Below are positions 50,582-61,931 of a DNA stretch of 64,000 bases, in pieces. The stretch spans positions 678,511 through 742,510 of the forward strand of contig MU277673.1 of assembly GCA_022385805.1 (NCBI GenBank). Reading direction: 5' to 3'. The DNA comes from Pilatotrama ljubarskyi (Eukaryota > Basidiomycota > Agaricomycetes > Polyporales > Polyporaceae). A model generated the notes under the pieces. The model did no database searches and was not told the origin of the DNA. It saw only the letters and a list, made by a program, of their open reading frames with translations. Within the stretch, counting starts at the first letter, position 1; each line of letters starts with the position of its first letter. The translations under genes and the position numbers were made by a program.

Positions 50582-53396
50582 CTATGACCACTCGGAGGGG
50601 CCGAAGGTGCCGTTCGGGATGAGCGCCGGCATGCCCATCGCGTCGAACGTGTTCTGCCAGACGGTGTTGCCCCACCAGTTGAGCTCCACGCCGCCCTTGG
50701 GGTACTGTATGCAGAAGAAGACGAGGACCAAGCCGAGAGAGACGCCGATGTCGAGGCCGGCGGACAGGATGTAGTTGAAGCGGAGCCACCAGCCGAAGTG
50801 GAAGCGACGCATGAACCACTGGAAGAACGCGCCGACGGCGGTGAAGGCAGAGTAGTTGATTCCAGTCGCGGGAGGGAGCAACGCGAGACCGGCGAAGCAG
50901 ACGGGGATGTTGACATAGCGCCAGAACGACGTCGGGTAACGCACGGCGAGGAAGTAGAAGGGGATGGGGAGGAGAGCGCCGATGAGGAAAAAGTAGAGCA
51001 CCCAGTTGTACCTAGAGAGGCATCGTTCGTGAGTATACTGGACGTCTGGTGGGATAGAGAATCGTGCTTACATCGCGCCGATACCAAAGAGACGGTTGGG
51101 ACCGATACCGCCCCAAATGATGGACGCCGTGGCGAACGTCGAGATGTCGTTGCAAGTGAAGCCGTCTTTCTGGGACGGCATGCAGTAGTCCTCGATGTGT
51201 GCGAATTGCCACTCCTGCACACCGACGCACACGAAGCAAGCGAGCGTCGAAGCGACGACCTGGGCCATGAACATGATGCGCGGGGGGATCTTCATGTAAT
51301 GGCCGATCTTCAGGTCATTGAGGAAGAACAACGACTGGTACATCGAGACGAAGCCGAAAGTCTTGAAGACCATGACACCGACGGGGCGACCAGGGAGCAC
51401 ATATCCGCCAACGAACTCCGCGAGCACGTTGATAGCGGGAAGCTGGTTAGTGATGGCGCGGATGATGCCCACGGGAATCACGAAGACGAAGCCGAGCACC
51501 AGTGAGACAATGAGGGCCCAGATCGGGAATTGTGCAGGGTAGATTTCGATGGCGACGACGCCGAAGACGAAGGCGACGATGAACAAGGCACCGTACCACC
51601 AGCCGGGCACCTCCGGATATGCCATCATGAGACGCGCATGGATGTCCTTCTCGTCCCTCAGAGAGCGGCGGAACTGGCGGACGATGTCATGGCGGTACCA
51701 GACTGCAGGAATGATCGGTGATGATGTTCATTGTGAAATGTAGGTGGACTCACGGAAAGTATGCACGACCACGGCAGTGATCATGGCGAACTGAGTGCCG
51801 TATGCGAGCTGGAGCGTCGTTGGCATGAAGAGAGGGGAGTACGCTTTGTACTTCTCCGCGTCGAAGAAGCCGTTGTCGTCGACGACGGCGGTGATGTCGT
51901 AGGGCATACCGGTTCTGTCGAACGCAACGGACGTTGAAATGGGCATGAACTTCGCGAACAAGACATTGCTGACTGTGGTCGCAATTGAGTAAATCGGTTC
52001 TGCGAGAATAGGCGCAATACTCACAGTACATGGCGGGTGCGATGATCCAGTAGACGATGACGAATGCGACGAACACATTCGCTTCAGTCCACCACTGCAT
52101 GTGGAACGTCAGACATGCTCCTTGTGCGCTTGGAGAGGCGACTTACGGGAGAGACCAGAGGGCTTCCGAGCCAAGAGATCATTGACCAGTCGAACGTCAA
52201 GAAGCCAAGACCAAGACCAGTGTTGTAGCCAAACAGGGTGTTGACCGTCTGGTTCTCGGGCGCGATCCAGCACACCCAGCTGAATATGCTAAGGCCGGTG
52301 AAAAGGAAACCGGGGATGAAGTAGTAGAGAGTGCTGCCGATGGTAACGAAGAGGAAGAACTTCTCCCTGGAGATGTGCTTGGTCTCGACCTTGCCCCAAT
52401 TGCGGTTCAGGGTGTTCAAAAGCGCGCAGCTGACGAGCGCCGATGGCCAGATCATACTCGAGGGCCAGATGAGGAACTGGCGTGCAATACCAGCCCATGC
52501 ATATCCGATCAATTGCGACGACAAGGTCAAGAGCAGTTCGTAGCCGACGGTCGGGCGTTCGTTGTACCACACACGTTGCGCAGCGAAGATGGAGGTGGAG
52601 TAGACGTCGGTGTAGACGGCGTTGGCCATGATGGTGATAACGGCGTGCTCCTTGACGCTGAACGGGCCAGGGTTGAACGACCATGCGAAGCCGAACGTGT
52701 TGAACTTCCGCGTTGGGAGTAACCATTCGAGGAATTTTCCTGCCGGCAATGCGACCAATTGTGCGATGAGCGCACTGATTGCGACAGATGGATCTGTACG
52801 AGTGATGATCAGTATCCATGAAGTACCCGGTGTAGGTCATACTTACAGCGGCCGAGGAAGAAGTGGTTCAAGCCCGACAGAACAACCGAGATGATTATAC
52901 CCAAAAACCACCTTTGTCGGAGAGCATGAGCGACCTTGTAGTTCGGCGGAAAGTATGGGACTCACACTCGGAAGGTGTTCACCGGAATCGACGGGTCGTC
53001 AGTATTCGGGACAGCGGCCCTGACCTCCGCATAGGGCGACTCGCTGCTACATAATGAGAAACGCTCATCCAGCCATGGAGTAAGGCCGACTTACGTGCTG
53101 AACTCCTGCACCTTCGCTTCGCGCAGATCGAGTCTCGAGGTAGCCCCCCGACTCGAGTCAAACTGCGAAGCAGTCTCGGTCTCTGTCTCACGGAAGGAGT
53201 GGTCTGTCCATGACGAGGTCTGGCCCTTCTCCGCGAAGGTCTCGGTGCTGGCAGTGGGGGGCGTAGAAAGGTCCCAGTTAGGGTCGTTCAAGTGGCTCAT
53301 CACATAGTCGACATCCTCGGGGACGTCGGGGGAGGAGTTGCGTCGCCGAAGCAGGGTGGGGAGGTTGAGAGAGTAGGAAGAAGCCTTCGCCTCCAT
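50582..53396 (-). CDS. OPT-family oligopeptide transporter
   Basis: Starts MEAKASSYSLNLPTLLRRRN with a charged cytosolic N-terminus. The OPT signature SPYAEVRAAVPNTDDPSIPV precedes the first helix (FRVWFLGIIISVVLSGLNHF). Many membrane helices follow: FNTFGFAWSFNPGPFSVKEH (NPGPF motif), WIAPENQTVNTLFGYNTGLG, ARLMMAYPEVPGWWYGALFI, and the conserved loop KIGHYMKIPPRIMFMAQVVA (KIPPR motif). The C-terminal half has WEYxx-like QEWQFAHIEDYCMPSQKDGF and GPNRLFGIGAMYNWVLYFFL, ending NGTFGPSEWS. The family imports tetra- to hexapeptides, and in some fungi glutathione or iron chelates, with protons across the plasma membrane. Introns near 51013-51073, 51700-51750 and 52030-52130 are consistent. Confidence 0.93.
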
Positions 53397-54631
53397 GGTG
53401 GCAGTCCCGGACTACGAAAGTACAAGAGGCGCGAAGGCGAGAGGAAAGGGAAAGGGGGGAGGATGGGGTTCCCGTCCGCAGAAACGCATCCCTTTTCATA
53501 GCGTTTTCGCGTCGAGGAAGCTTGTCGTTACTGTCATTCCCAATTGTCTCGCATATCGGCTCTAGGCTGGCGGCGTGTGCCTCCGGTCGAAATGACTGGG
53601 CATCCGCTATACCAGTCGGGACATCGTGTACCGCAGGTGAACAAGACAATAAGACGTGAGATCTTGAGATCGGTATAAGACCGCGGAGTCTCAAGTTGAT
53701 CCCGCGCGCCCTCAAATGCACTGGAACGGAGTTACCGTACATAGAGATTGCACCCCGCCTGTCGTCCAACGAGTCAGCTTTACACCCGCCAGAAGGAAGG
53801 GTAAATGTGCAATGCGTTTCCTCAAGTGCATCACGGATGCCTTTTCCTCCGCAGCAGCAAAGGATTTCACAAGCGAGATGCGGCGCATGAAGCCTGTGAG
53901 ATGTGCCTGTCGCAGGCATGTACACCAGGGGCCAGCGCGTTGAGCGCCTTCATCTTATTGTCAAAGACACGGGGACCGTCTCGAGGTGATTCCAGAGGAA
54001 GCATCGGCTGGGGCGCACACAATAAAGCGCGCCCAAGACGATCACGGAGAGGTCACAAACATCCCCGAGCTTCCGCACTGAGCGACTTCGCGGAGACGCC
54101 CGTTCCATTTCGGGATCGGCGTCCCCGACCAAAGTCCCACGGCAGGCAAGGGATCTTGATTCCCCATGTCCATAGGCATGCGATAGTTTTCCTGGCACTC
54201 ACTGACCGTGTGATATGCTGGTGATAGCCTTGTGAAAGGCGGGAAGTTAAACTCGTGTACGGGCTATAACATGCGTATGACAAGGGGGGGTAATCCACCT
54301 TTGTCTGCCGTGTCCCCTAGCTTAGATTGGCGCCAGAACGGTTCATCTTATCTCACACGGCTCCCCGGCATATAAACAGCACGTCTTATCGTCACCAGTT
54401 CGCCCTCCCATGCCGCAATTGCAGCGAGTGACCTGAGCGGGCCGCCGCGTTGATACGGAAGAGCCCAGTGGGCACTGTGGGAGTGCTCAACACTCGCAAC
54501 GATTGCGCATTCAGCCGTGGGGATGACGATGAGCCTTGGTTTATATGCCCGCTTCTAGGGGAGCGAAGTCAACTGGCCTCCTGCGCTCCTCTAGAACCGA
54601 TCCGGCAAACCCCTAGCTGTACTCGATTACC
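53397..54631. promoter_or_regulatory. Divergent promoter region, OPT transporter and TauD dioxygenase
   Basis: 1.2 kb between two divergent starts. Only short chance ORFs are present. A TATAAA at 54371-54376 points toward the TauD gene, about 255 bases before its start codon, which implies a long or spliced leader. No TATA element is evident on the OPT side. Confidence 0.45.
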
Positions 54632-55921
54632 ATGTCTACGGTCGAGACAATTACCCAGTCGCTTCCGTCCTTGACGCTCCGGAACAAGAGCGACGAGTCG
54701 GAACAGACCAAGCAGGAGGAGCCGTACAAGTATGCTCACCTCCTCCCGGTCTTCCCCAAGGACGAGCACTACCCGCCGTTGACCCCATTCGAGCACGTTG
54801 ACCCTGGCTTGAGGGCGTTGTCGCACCCGAACCCCCGCGCATTTCTTGACAATGCGACGAGCGTGATCGACCTCACTCCCAGACTGGGAAGCGAAATCCG
54901 GGGCGTCAATCTGGCGGAGCTGGACAACGATGGTCGCGATCAGTTGGCCCTCGAGGTACGCGGACTGCCGCTGAGATTCCCAGTTACGACGCACCCGCTC
55001 ATTGTCCGACCCTTTTGGCTTGGTGAAACTTTAGGTCGCCAGGAGGGGCTTGTTGGTCTTCCGGGACCAGCAGGACTTCATCGACAGGGGCATCGAGTTC
55101 TACCGCGAATGGGGTAGGCACTTTGGCCGCCTCCACATCCACCCCACGTCCGGCCACCCGGAGGGAGCACCCGAGGTGCACCTCGTCTACCGCGACGCCA
55201 ATACCACCTTCAACTATGAGCTCGAGGATAGGATCCGCTCGACCGTCTGGCACTCGGATGTTTCGTACGAGCTCCAGCCTCCGGGCCTCACAACCTTCTT
55301 CCTCCTCTCGCAACCGAAGACGGGCGGAGACACCCTCTTCACCTCGCAGGTGTCGACGCTCTCGCATCTCTCGCCGCAGTTCGTCGCCTTCTTGAAGACG
55401 CTGAAGGCGATCCACTCGGGCTTCGAGCAGGCCGACTTCTCCCGCTCTGGTCGTCGTGGCGGTGTCGTGCGTCGAGACCCCGTTCAGAACGTCCACCCCG
55501 TCGTCCGCAGGCACCCGGTGACTGGCGAGGAGGCTCTCTACGTCAACCGCCAGTTCACCAGGCGCATCGTGGGCCTGAAGCTCGAGGAGTCGGGTAAGTC
55601 ATCTACATCTTCCGCCAAAGTATGACTGGGCTGACGCTACTCACTTGTAGACGCGATACTAAACTTCCTCTACGACCACATCGACAAGAGCGCCGACAAC
55701 CAGGCTCGCGTCAAGTGGGAGCCAAACACCGTCGTCCTCTGGGACAACCGCATCACGGCTCACGTAGGTCTCTCTGCTCGCTTGTAACGCATTTCAGCAG
55801 CTCACTATCACTATAGTCCGCGATCGTCGACTTCGACAAGACTGGCGAGCGTCGCCACGGTGCCCGCATCACTCCTCAAGCTGAGCGCCCCATCCCGGCT
55901 CTTGATAGCCTTGAGCTTTGA
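54632..55921 (+). CDS. TauD/TfdA-type alpha-ketoglutarate dioxygenase
   Basis: Starts MSTVETITQSLPSLTLRNKS. The fungal TauD layout follows: YKYAHLLPVFPKDEHYPPLT, DLTPRLGSEIRGVNLAELDN, ARRGLLVFRDQQDFIDRGIE and HFGRLHIHPTSGHPEGAPEV. The iron-binding HxD motif is TVWHSDVSYELQPPG, and the second His is expected near ITAHSAIVDFDKTGERRHGAR, which also supplies the Arg for alpha-ketoglutarate. Three or four introns (the first at ~54955-55033) leave every block in frame, ending ALDSLEL. Family members oxidise taurine, other sulfonates or related compounds to release sulfite or other small products; the exact substrate is not evident. Confidence 0.9.
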
Positions 55922-56014
55922 GCGTGCTTGTCGTTACGGAGGGGGGAAAAGGAAACGTATACCAGATGGGCCGCTACCCACGCGGCCTTGTATCACGTAG
56001 GTAGGATAAATGTA

Positions 56015-56995
56015 TCATGTCTCGGAATGCTGTCGTGTAAACCTCAGTACATAAAGATGTTCTCGTCCGGCCCTGCGCTGAAGAGCAACCTGCAAGACAG
56101 TGAGAGGCAGCATGGATGTGGCGAGAAGAGACTAACCTCGCCTCTCAGGCCATGCCGGGTCAGCATCCTTTCGCGAATACCTTGAATGTCGTTTTGCTTG
56201 ACTGCGACGAGATAGAATCGCCCTCGAGGCGACAGCAGGCTCTGGAGTATACCGATTTGAGTCGGGCTCATTCGTATGACGGTCATTACATGGACCTACC
56301 TCTACCTGCTCGAGCAGAATATCCGTTACTTCCATGCCATCCTGGCCGCCCGCCCAGGCACCAGCGATATTCGCTGCGTGCTGTGCGTCGTCGGCCTCAT
56401 CCGTCTCTGTCGGAACATATGGCGGGTTGAAGAGCAGAATGTCGACAGCATGCCACAGACGATCACGGAGCGGCCCAGTCAGCGATGTCAGAATGGGCTC
56501 GATAGGAACCTACTGAGAGGCTGGTCAGCTGTATGCGCTCAGTTTCTGAACAGCAAGCCTCTCACTCCATTCTGTCGACCGGTCGCCTTTGTGCTTCTGC
56601 ACGCATGCGGATTGATGTCTGTCGTTAGATATACTGCTGACATATGAGTGACAGAAGACCGCCGGAGATGAAGGAAATTGTACATGATGCGGAGGGCCCA
56701 AGGATGGCTGCGGCGAATGCGCTAACGCATCCGGATCCTGAGCTTATGCCAGTGGGTACTTCACGGTATGCCTTTGGTCGTTTCTGGCTTACCCGACTTC
56801 GAGGCACACGATTGGCTTCGCGTTTCGCAGGCCATCCGCGTCCTGTTCTAACGCGTCCAACAAGATGAACGTATCCTCTGGAGCGCCCAAGTCAACTCAT
56901 GTGTCAGAAATCCGTTTGTCAAGCATACCAGCTGGCTCGTATATGTGCTTGTAGTCCTCGCTCTTGAGATGCGAGAGGTCGGGAGTGGGAATCAT
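56015..56995 (-). CDS. Mtq2/N6AMT1-like eRF1 glutamine methyltransferase
   Basis: Start MIPTPDLSHLKSEDYKHIYE, then PAEDTFILLDALEQDADGLR. The SAM-binding motif I is ICLEVGSGSGCVSAF with an intron inside, followed by TTDINPHACRSTKATGRQNG. The catalytic motif is DILLFNPPYVPTETDEAD (NPPY). Exon joins continue to GMEVTDILLEQ, SLLSPRGRFYLVAVKQNDIQ and a last exon reading VALQRRAGREHLYVLRFTRQ, ending at TGA 56015. Note that an alternative open frame near the 3' end gives a different C-terminus; the chosen frame matches the family tail. The enzyme methylates the GGQ glutamine of eRF1 with a Trm112-like partner. It shares a 110-base divergent promoter with ALG10. Confidence 0.88.
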
Positions 56996-57105
56996 CGTCG
57001 CGGGTCGTAGTCAAAAGACAAGCGGGACGCGCCGCGTAGGCGCGCGTCGGACATGTTCATGATCGCGTTCCCGGAAAGGCAATACACTTCTGGCAGCGCG
57101 CCGCC

Positions 57106-58970
57106 ATGTCATCGTCGTCGCCTGCGCCGACGTACTACATTGTGTTCGTCACCGTCGCCGTGCTGGTGTTGAGGGCGGTCAATGAGGAGGTCACAGCGCC
57201 GTACATGGTGCGTCGCTCGCGAGAGTATGTCGCCGAAGCGGGCTGAACAGCATGATCGTCGGCAGGACGAGCCCTTCCACGTCCCGCAGGCGCAGGCGTA
57301 CTGCAGGGGCGATTACTGGACATGGGACCCGAAGATAACCACGCCTCCCGGAATGTGAGTCTTACGTTTATATGAGCTTGTCCCTATGAAAGTGACAGAC
57401 TTGCGCGTCCAGCTATGTGCTCAGTCTCGTCCTCAAGAAGGTCTTCATGCTAAAGTGCAACCTATCCATGCTGCGCCTTACTCCCCTGCTATGTCTGCTT
57501 GCCTTGCCCATTGCCTTGACTCCACTGTTGTGCTATCACAAGCGTGAACGTCCTCCGCCATCTCTGGCGACACCTTTGCTTGAGGCCGTGATCCTCGCCT
57601 CCTTCCCGGTAGCCTGGTTCTTCGGTTTTCTCTACTACACGGAAGTCCCCAGCCTCGTCTCCGTCATTTCCACAGTCGTCCTCGCAATGCAAGGCAGACA
57701 TTGGCTCGCAGCCTTGGTACGCCCCCTCCTACTCTCACAGCTTCGGGTCAGAGATTCACGAAGGACAAGCGTGTTAGATAGGCCTGGTCAGCTGCACATT
57801 CCGCCAGAACAACATCGTGTGGGTGCTGTATGCGTACGCACTCAGCCAGGTTCTGTACCTCCGGTTCCGGCGCGCGCTTCCGAACGAGAAGTCGCCCCCG
57901 AAGCTGCACGATCCTCCGGCCCTTGAGGCACGTCCAGGTTCGTGAGCAGTCGATGATCTTCTGGTTGTCCGCATGTTGACATGAGGCTTTGCGAACTCGA
58001 CAGAGGATCTCGTCTGGGCTGTTCTCACTGCTCCGAGGGTACTCCCCGATATAGTGATCAACTTCGTACCCTACGCCCTTGTCCTGGCTGCGTTTGGTGC
58101 CTTCGTGCTGTGGAATGGCGGCATAGTGCTCGGTAGGATATCTCTGCTACTTGCGGGAAGAGACAAGTCTGACTGCTGATATTGCAGGCGACAAGGCGAA
58201 TCATGTCCCCGCCTTACATGTGCCGCAGTTATACTACTTCGTGGGTTTCGCAACGGCGTTCGGCTGGCCTGCGCTTCTGAGCGGTAGCGGTGGTGTTCCT
58301 GCCCTCGGCCGCGATGTATACGCGCGGATGTTCGGAAATAGGAGGTACCCCAAGTTCCCACTGCAGGCTCGGAGCTTCCAGGACTGACAACCCCGCAGAA
58401 ACACGATCGTCACCTGCGTCGCGTCGGCCATCATGTGTCTCACCATATACAAGTTCACGTATGTCCCGACTCTAGCTCTGCTACGCAGCGACCGCGCTGA
58501 CGTCTGCACATCAGGATCCAGCACCCCTTCCTGCTGTCTGACAATCGGCATTACACGTTCTACATATGGCGGCGCGTCTTTCTCTTACACCCGGTAGTGC
58601 CGTACCTCCTCGTTCCAGGGTACATTGCATGTGCATGGGCCTGGTACCTCCGCACCGGTACGCGCTTTCTACTTCCCGACTTCTCCGGGCGAGCAGCTCA
58701 TTGACGATCGTTCTTTCTCTCGCAGGGCATGACCAGACGCTGCTGCAGAACTTACTCCTCCCGGTGTTCGTGGTGCCAACGTTGCTTCCGACGCCGCTCT
58801 TGGAGCCGCGCTACTTCTTGATCCCATATATACTGCTCCGAGCACAGGTGAAAGACGTTCCTCTCTGGGGGCTCGTCTTGGAGGGTGTGTGGTATGCGGG
58901 GATCAACGCTGTGACGATGTGGCTGTTCTTGTACCAGGAAAGGGCGGGCGTAGGACGTTTCATGTGGTAG
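57106..58970 (+). CDS. ALG10: ALG10-type dolichyl-phosphoglucose alpha-1,2-glucosyltransferase
   Basis: Start [20 protein letters not shown], followed by the family signature [20 protein letters not shown] then [15 protein letters not shown]. Many membrane helices follow ([40 protein letters not shown]). The conserved block [20 protein letters not shown] and the C-terminal [20 protein letters not shown] and [16 protein letters not shown] match ALG10/Die2. It adds the third, outermost glucose to the lipid-linked oligosaccharide in the ER lumen, which permits efficient oligosaccharide transfer. Several short introns join the exons. Confidence 0.93.
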
Positions 58971-59303
58971 ATATATTACATACGACATTGGGCTTTAGTG
59001 TGACACACCGATGACTGGGAGCTGCGTAAATCCACGAGCGGTGGCCGCGAGGATCGACAAAGGAGGCGCGAGCAGCGCGCGTGTGGCTGAGTCGAGTGCG
59101 CGCGCGGCTGTGGGCAACTGAAGTTGAAGTTGGACTTGAACGTTCACGCGATGCCATCACGACTGTAGCGACGTCGACGACCCTGCAACGACCGTTCGAA
59201 CCGTCTCCATATCCTCGCATCCATTCCTATACCCCCATCTACCACGCACGAACACTCTCCTACTCGGGCCTGGAGCCGACCACCCGCCATATATACCTCC
59301 ACC
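58971..59303. other. Short intergenic spacer
   Basis: About 330 bases between ALG10 and the next plus-strand gene. A TATATA at 59290-59295 lies only 9 bases before the downstream start, too close to be its TATA box. Confidence 0.4.
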
Positions 59304-61484
59304 ATGCCTGCCGACGTCGCCACAGGCAGTGGCGCACCACCGCGCACGAAGCCAACCACACGCAGCTCTATCCGCCAGTCTTTTGGCCTCTCCTCTGTCG
59401 GCAAGGCCCTCGCGGACGTGATGCACAAGGAGTCGAAGGAGAACAGCGCAGACAAGGACAAGGCGTCCAAGAAGGCGAAGGACACCGCCGCCCGCCGTAA
59501 CAGCGCCATCCACCTCGCCCCTCCCCGCGCGTCGGTCGAGAAGGCTCCCGCGAAGAAGAAGGACGCGGAGGCGTCTCCCGACGCAAAGACCATCACTCGT
59601 CACTCTCGCAGGCAATCCGCGCTCAAGAAGGCCGCCGCACCCCCGCCTGAGGAGCACTCCTCGTCGCCGTCCGACAATGCGAGCCCGAAGGCTTCGACCA
59701 GTGCGCGGTCGGCGTCGGTGCGCAACCGCAATTCGCTCGTCTCATCCGGTCTCCCGAAGTACAGGCCACGCTCGATGCTGGGCGAGTCCGCCCTTGCACC
59801 GAAGAAGCCTCCCTCTCCGACGACCCATATCGGTAGACGCCGGCGCCTGAGCAGCTCGGACGACGAGACGGACGACGTGAAGACCCCCAAGGACCTCTCG
59901 CCCCTCGACGCGTCCCCCGCAGCGGACAAGGCGGCGCGGCCCATATCTCCTCTCCCGCATCGTAATGCGCTGAAGGTCAACCTGACCTCCGCAATCAACG
60001 TCAGGCCTGCCACCCCCGAGAAGAAAGATGCAGGGAAAGCCGCAAAGGGCTCCCCTGCCTCGGTCCGCACAACGTCTACGAAGGCTTCGAAGGCTGGCAA
60101 GACCACGCCTTCCCCATCGCCCGCATCGGCGTCCGCTCGGACTGGCCTTCCTCGTCCCCCATCATCTGCTTCGTCCTCCGCTTCCGCCTCTTCCAGGACC
60201 CCTCGCACACCTACCACGCCGACTTTACTCGGCAGTCTCCTGAAGACCAGCACTGGCTCGCTTCGCCAGAAGAATGCGCAGGGCGCCAGCCCCCTCCGCG
60301 GAGTTGTCCAAGCTGCCCCGGAGTCTCCTCTCGGTCGGGTTTCCGCGCGTAAGAACGCTGCATCTGGTCATGCACGCGAGGCTTCTGGTCCCTCTACACC
60401 GACACCTCAGATCATCGCTGAAGGCAGCAGCATGGACAGCATTGAGGCTGAAGATGTCGAATTCATGCTGTCATCCGTCGTCTCGCCCACAGCTCCAACT
60501 CCTGCTCTCCCCAGATTACGTCCAAAAGGCGATACTGGAGGCGAAGATCCACATACTCCATCCCGGTCCCACTTCCTACCCTCTCGCGCTAACCTGTCCT
60601 ACGTATCTCCGGGGCCTCCGTCATCGACCGACAGCTCGCCTTTCCTGCGACCGAAACCACGGCAGCCTGGCAATGATCGTGGCTCGATTCTCTCATGGGA
60701 ACAGCTCGCACAGCACAGCCGAACTCTTGAGGATGAGGATGTTGAGCGCATGATATCTGAAATCCCAGCTCCCTTCCGTGCTGGTGCTATCTCACCCAGC
60801 CTGAGCGTCATTGACATCCCAGACAGCCCCAGCCTCAGCTTGCTCCCGTCGCCCACCGGTTACGGTTCCATATCGCAGGTGCTCCTCCCAGACGTTACTC
60901 CTTCCCCGGCCGTCCACAACACCACTCATCTCTTCGACAACATGAAACCTGAGACCCCGACGAACACGGAAGGCGCCACGGTGACCCTCCTGCGCCTGCA
61001 GCTCGCAGCGGCGGAGAGTCGGGCGCAGGAACGCCTCGCGCAGATGCAGTCGCTCGAGGAGCAGCTGCACGCCGCGAAAGCGGCGCGCATGCGCGACGCA
61101 GAGGAGCTCGCCAAGCAGATCTCGCAACTCGAGGAGCAGGTGCACGGCAACCTCGCGGTGGACGGCCAGCGTGCAGAGCAGATCGCCGTCCTCGAGGAGA
61201 TGCTGCGCGACGCGCAGGCGGCGCAGGACAGGTCCGTCAAGGACGCGACGCGCAAGGCGGAGGAGGCGCTCAGCGCGTCGCGCGCCGCGGCGTTGCAGGT
61301 GCGCCAGGTGCAAGCGAAGTCAGCGGTCGCGCTCGCTGCTCGCGATGCGGGTGCTGCGTGGAGCACTGTGCGGACCACGGCTGAGGGCGAGCTGGAGTTC
61401 GTGCGCGCGAACCGTGAGATGCTGGCGTTGTTGCTCGCTGGGCTCGACCATAGCCGGCAACAGCTGACGTGCTTATCACGTTGA
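59304..61484 (+). CDS. Large disordered protein with C-terminal coiled coil, function unknown
   Basis: A single uninterrupted 726-codon exon starting MPADVATGSGAPPRTKPTTR, preceded by a good start context (CCACC before ATG). About 400 residues are rich in Ser, Pro, Lys, Ala and Thr with many SP/TP motifs, suggesting phosphorylation. The C-terminal ~170 residues are a coiled coil (LQLAAAESRAQERLAQMQSL, EEQLHAAKAARMRDAEELAK, KQISQLEEQVHG). The intronless 2.2-kb exon stands out from its intron-rich neighbours. I recognise no named domain. Such layouts occur in basidiomycete cytoskeleton- or septum-associated proteins, but this is inference only. Confidence 0.8.
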   Translation: MPADVATGSGAPPRTKPTTRSSIRQSFGLSSVGKALADVMHKESKENSADKDKASKKAKDTAARRNSAIHLAPPRASVEKAPAKKKDAEASPDAKTITRHSRRQSALKKAAAPPPEEHSSSPSDNASPKASTSARSASVRNRNSLVSSGLPKYRPRSMLGESALAPKKPPSPTTHIGRRRRLSSSDDETDDVKTPKDLSPLDASPAADKAARPISPLPHRNALKVNLTSAINVRPATPEKKDAGKAAKGSPASVRTTSTKASKAGKTTPSPSPASASARTGLPRPPSSASSSASASSRTPRTPTTPTLLGSLLKTSTGSLRQKNAQGASPLRGVVQAAPESPLGRVSARKNAASGHAREASGPSTPTPQIIAEGSSMDSIEAEDVEFMLSSVVSPTAPTPALPRLRPKGDTGGEDPHTPSRSHFLPSRANLSYVSPGPPSSTDSSPFLRPKPRQPGNDRGSILSWEQLAQHSRTLEDEDVERMISEIPAPFRAGAISPSLSVIDIPDSPSLSLLPSPTGYGSISQVLLPDVTPSPAVHNTTHLFDNMKPETPTNTEGATVTLLRLQLAAAESRAQERLAQMQSLEEQLHAAKAARMRDAEELAKQISQLEEQVHGNLAVDGQRAEQIAVLEEMLRDAQAAQDRSVKDATRKAEEALSASRAAALQVRQVQAKSAVALAARDAGAAWSTVRTTAEGELEFVRANREMLALLLAGLDHSRQQLTCLSR

Positions 61485-61931
61485 AGCCCTTCGTTTATTG
61501 TGAGTCCTCTGTGCGGGTCTGCAACGAAGTTCTTCCCTGACCGTAGCTCTCAGGTCACCGTCCATCTCTTTGTATATCTCTTGACATCTGTATCACGATC
61601 TTATGCACACCGCCTATGTTATGATCACGACCCTTTGCATCTGGAAACGACACATATCGTTGCTTGTCTGCTCACCACACCCGCGTCTGATCTATCAGCT
61701 GAGATGGTGACCAGAAGCTGTCGTTGAGAAAGGACAGAGCCGCTGAACCGTTACAAATGAATGGGCTCGGACGTCCGAGATGACTGTGTTGTAGGGGAAT
61801 ATGAGGTGGTTGGTACAATACAGGCTGCGGTGGATGCTGGCTATGATGTCGAAGACGCTCTACATGAAAGGTAAATGAAGCAGGGAGCAGCGGCATTGCG
61901 ATATAGTCCTCCGTGATTCAGTATCTAATGT
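61485..61931. other. Convergent intergenic spacer
   Basis: About 450 bases between two convergent genes; no gene seen. Confidence 0.5.
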
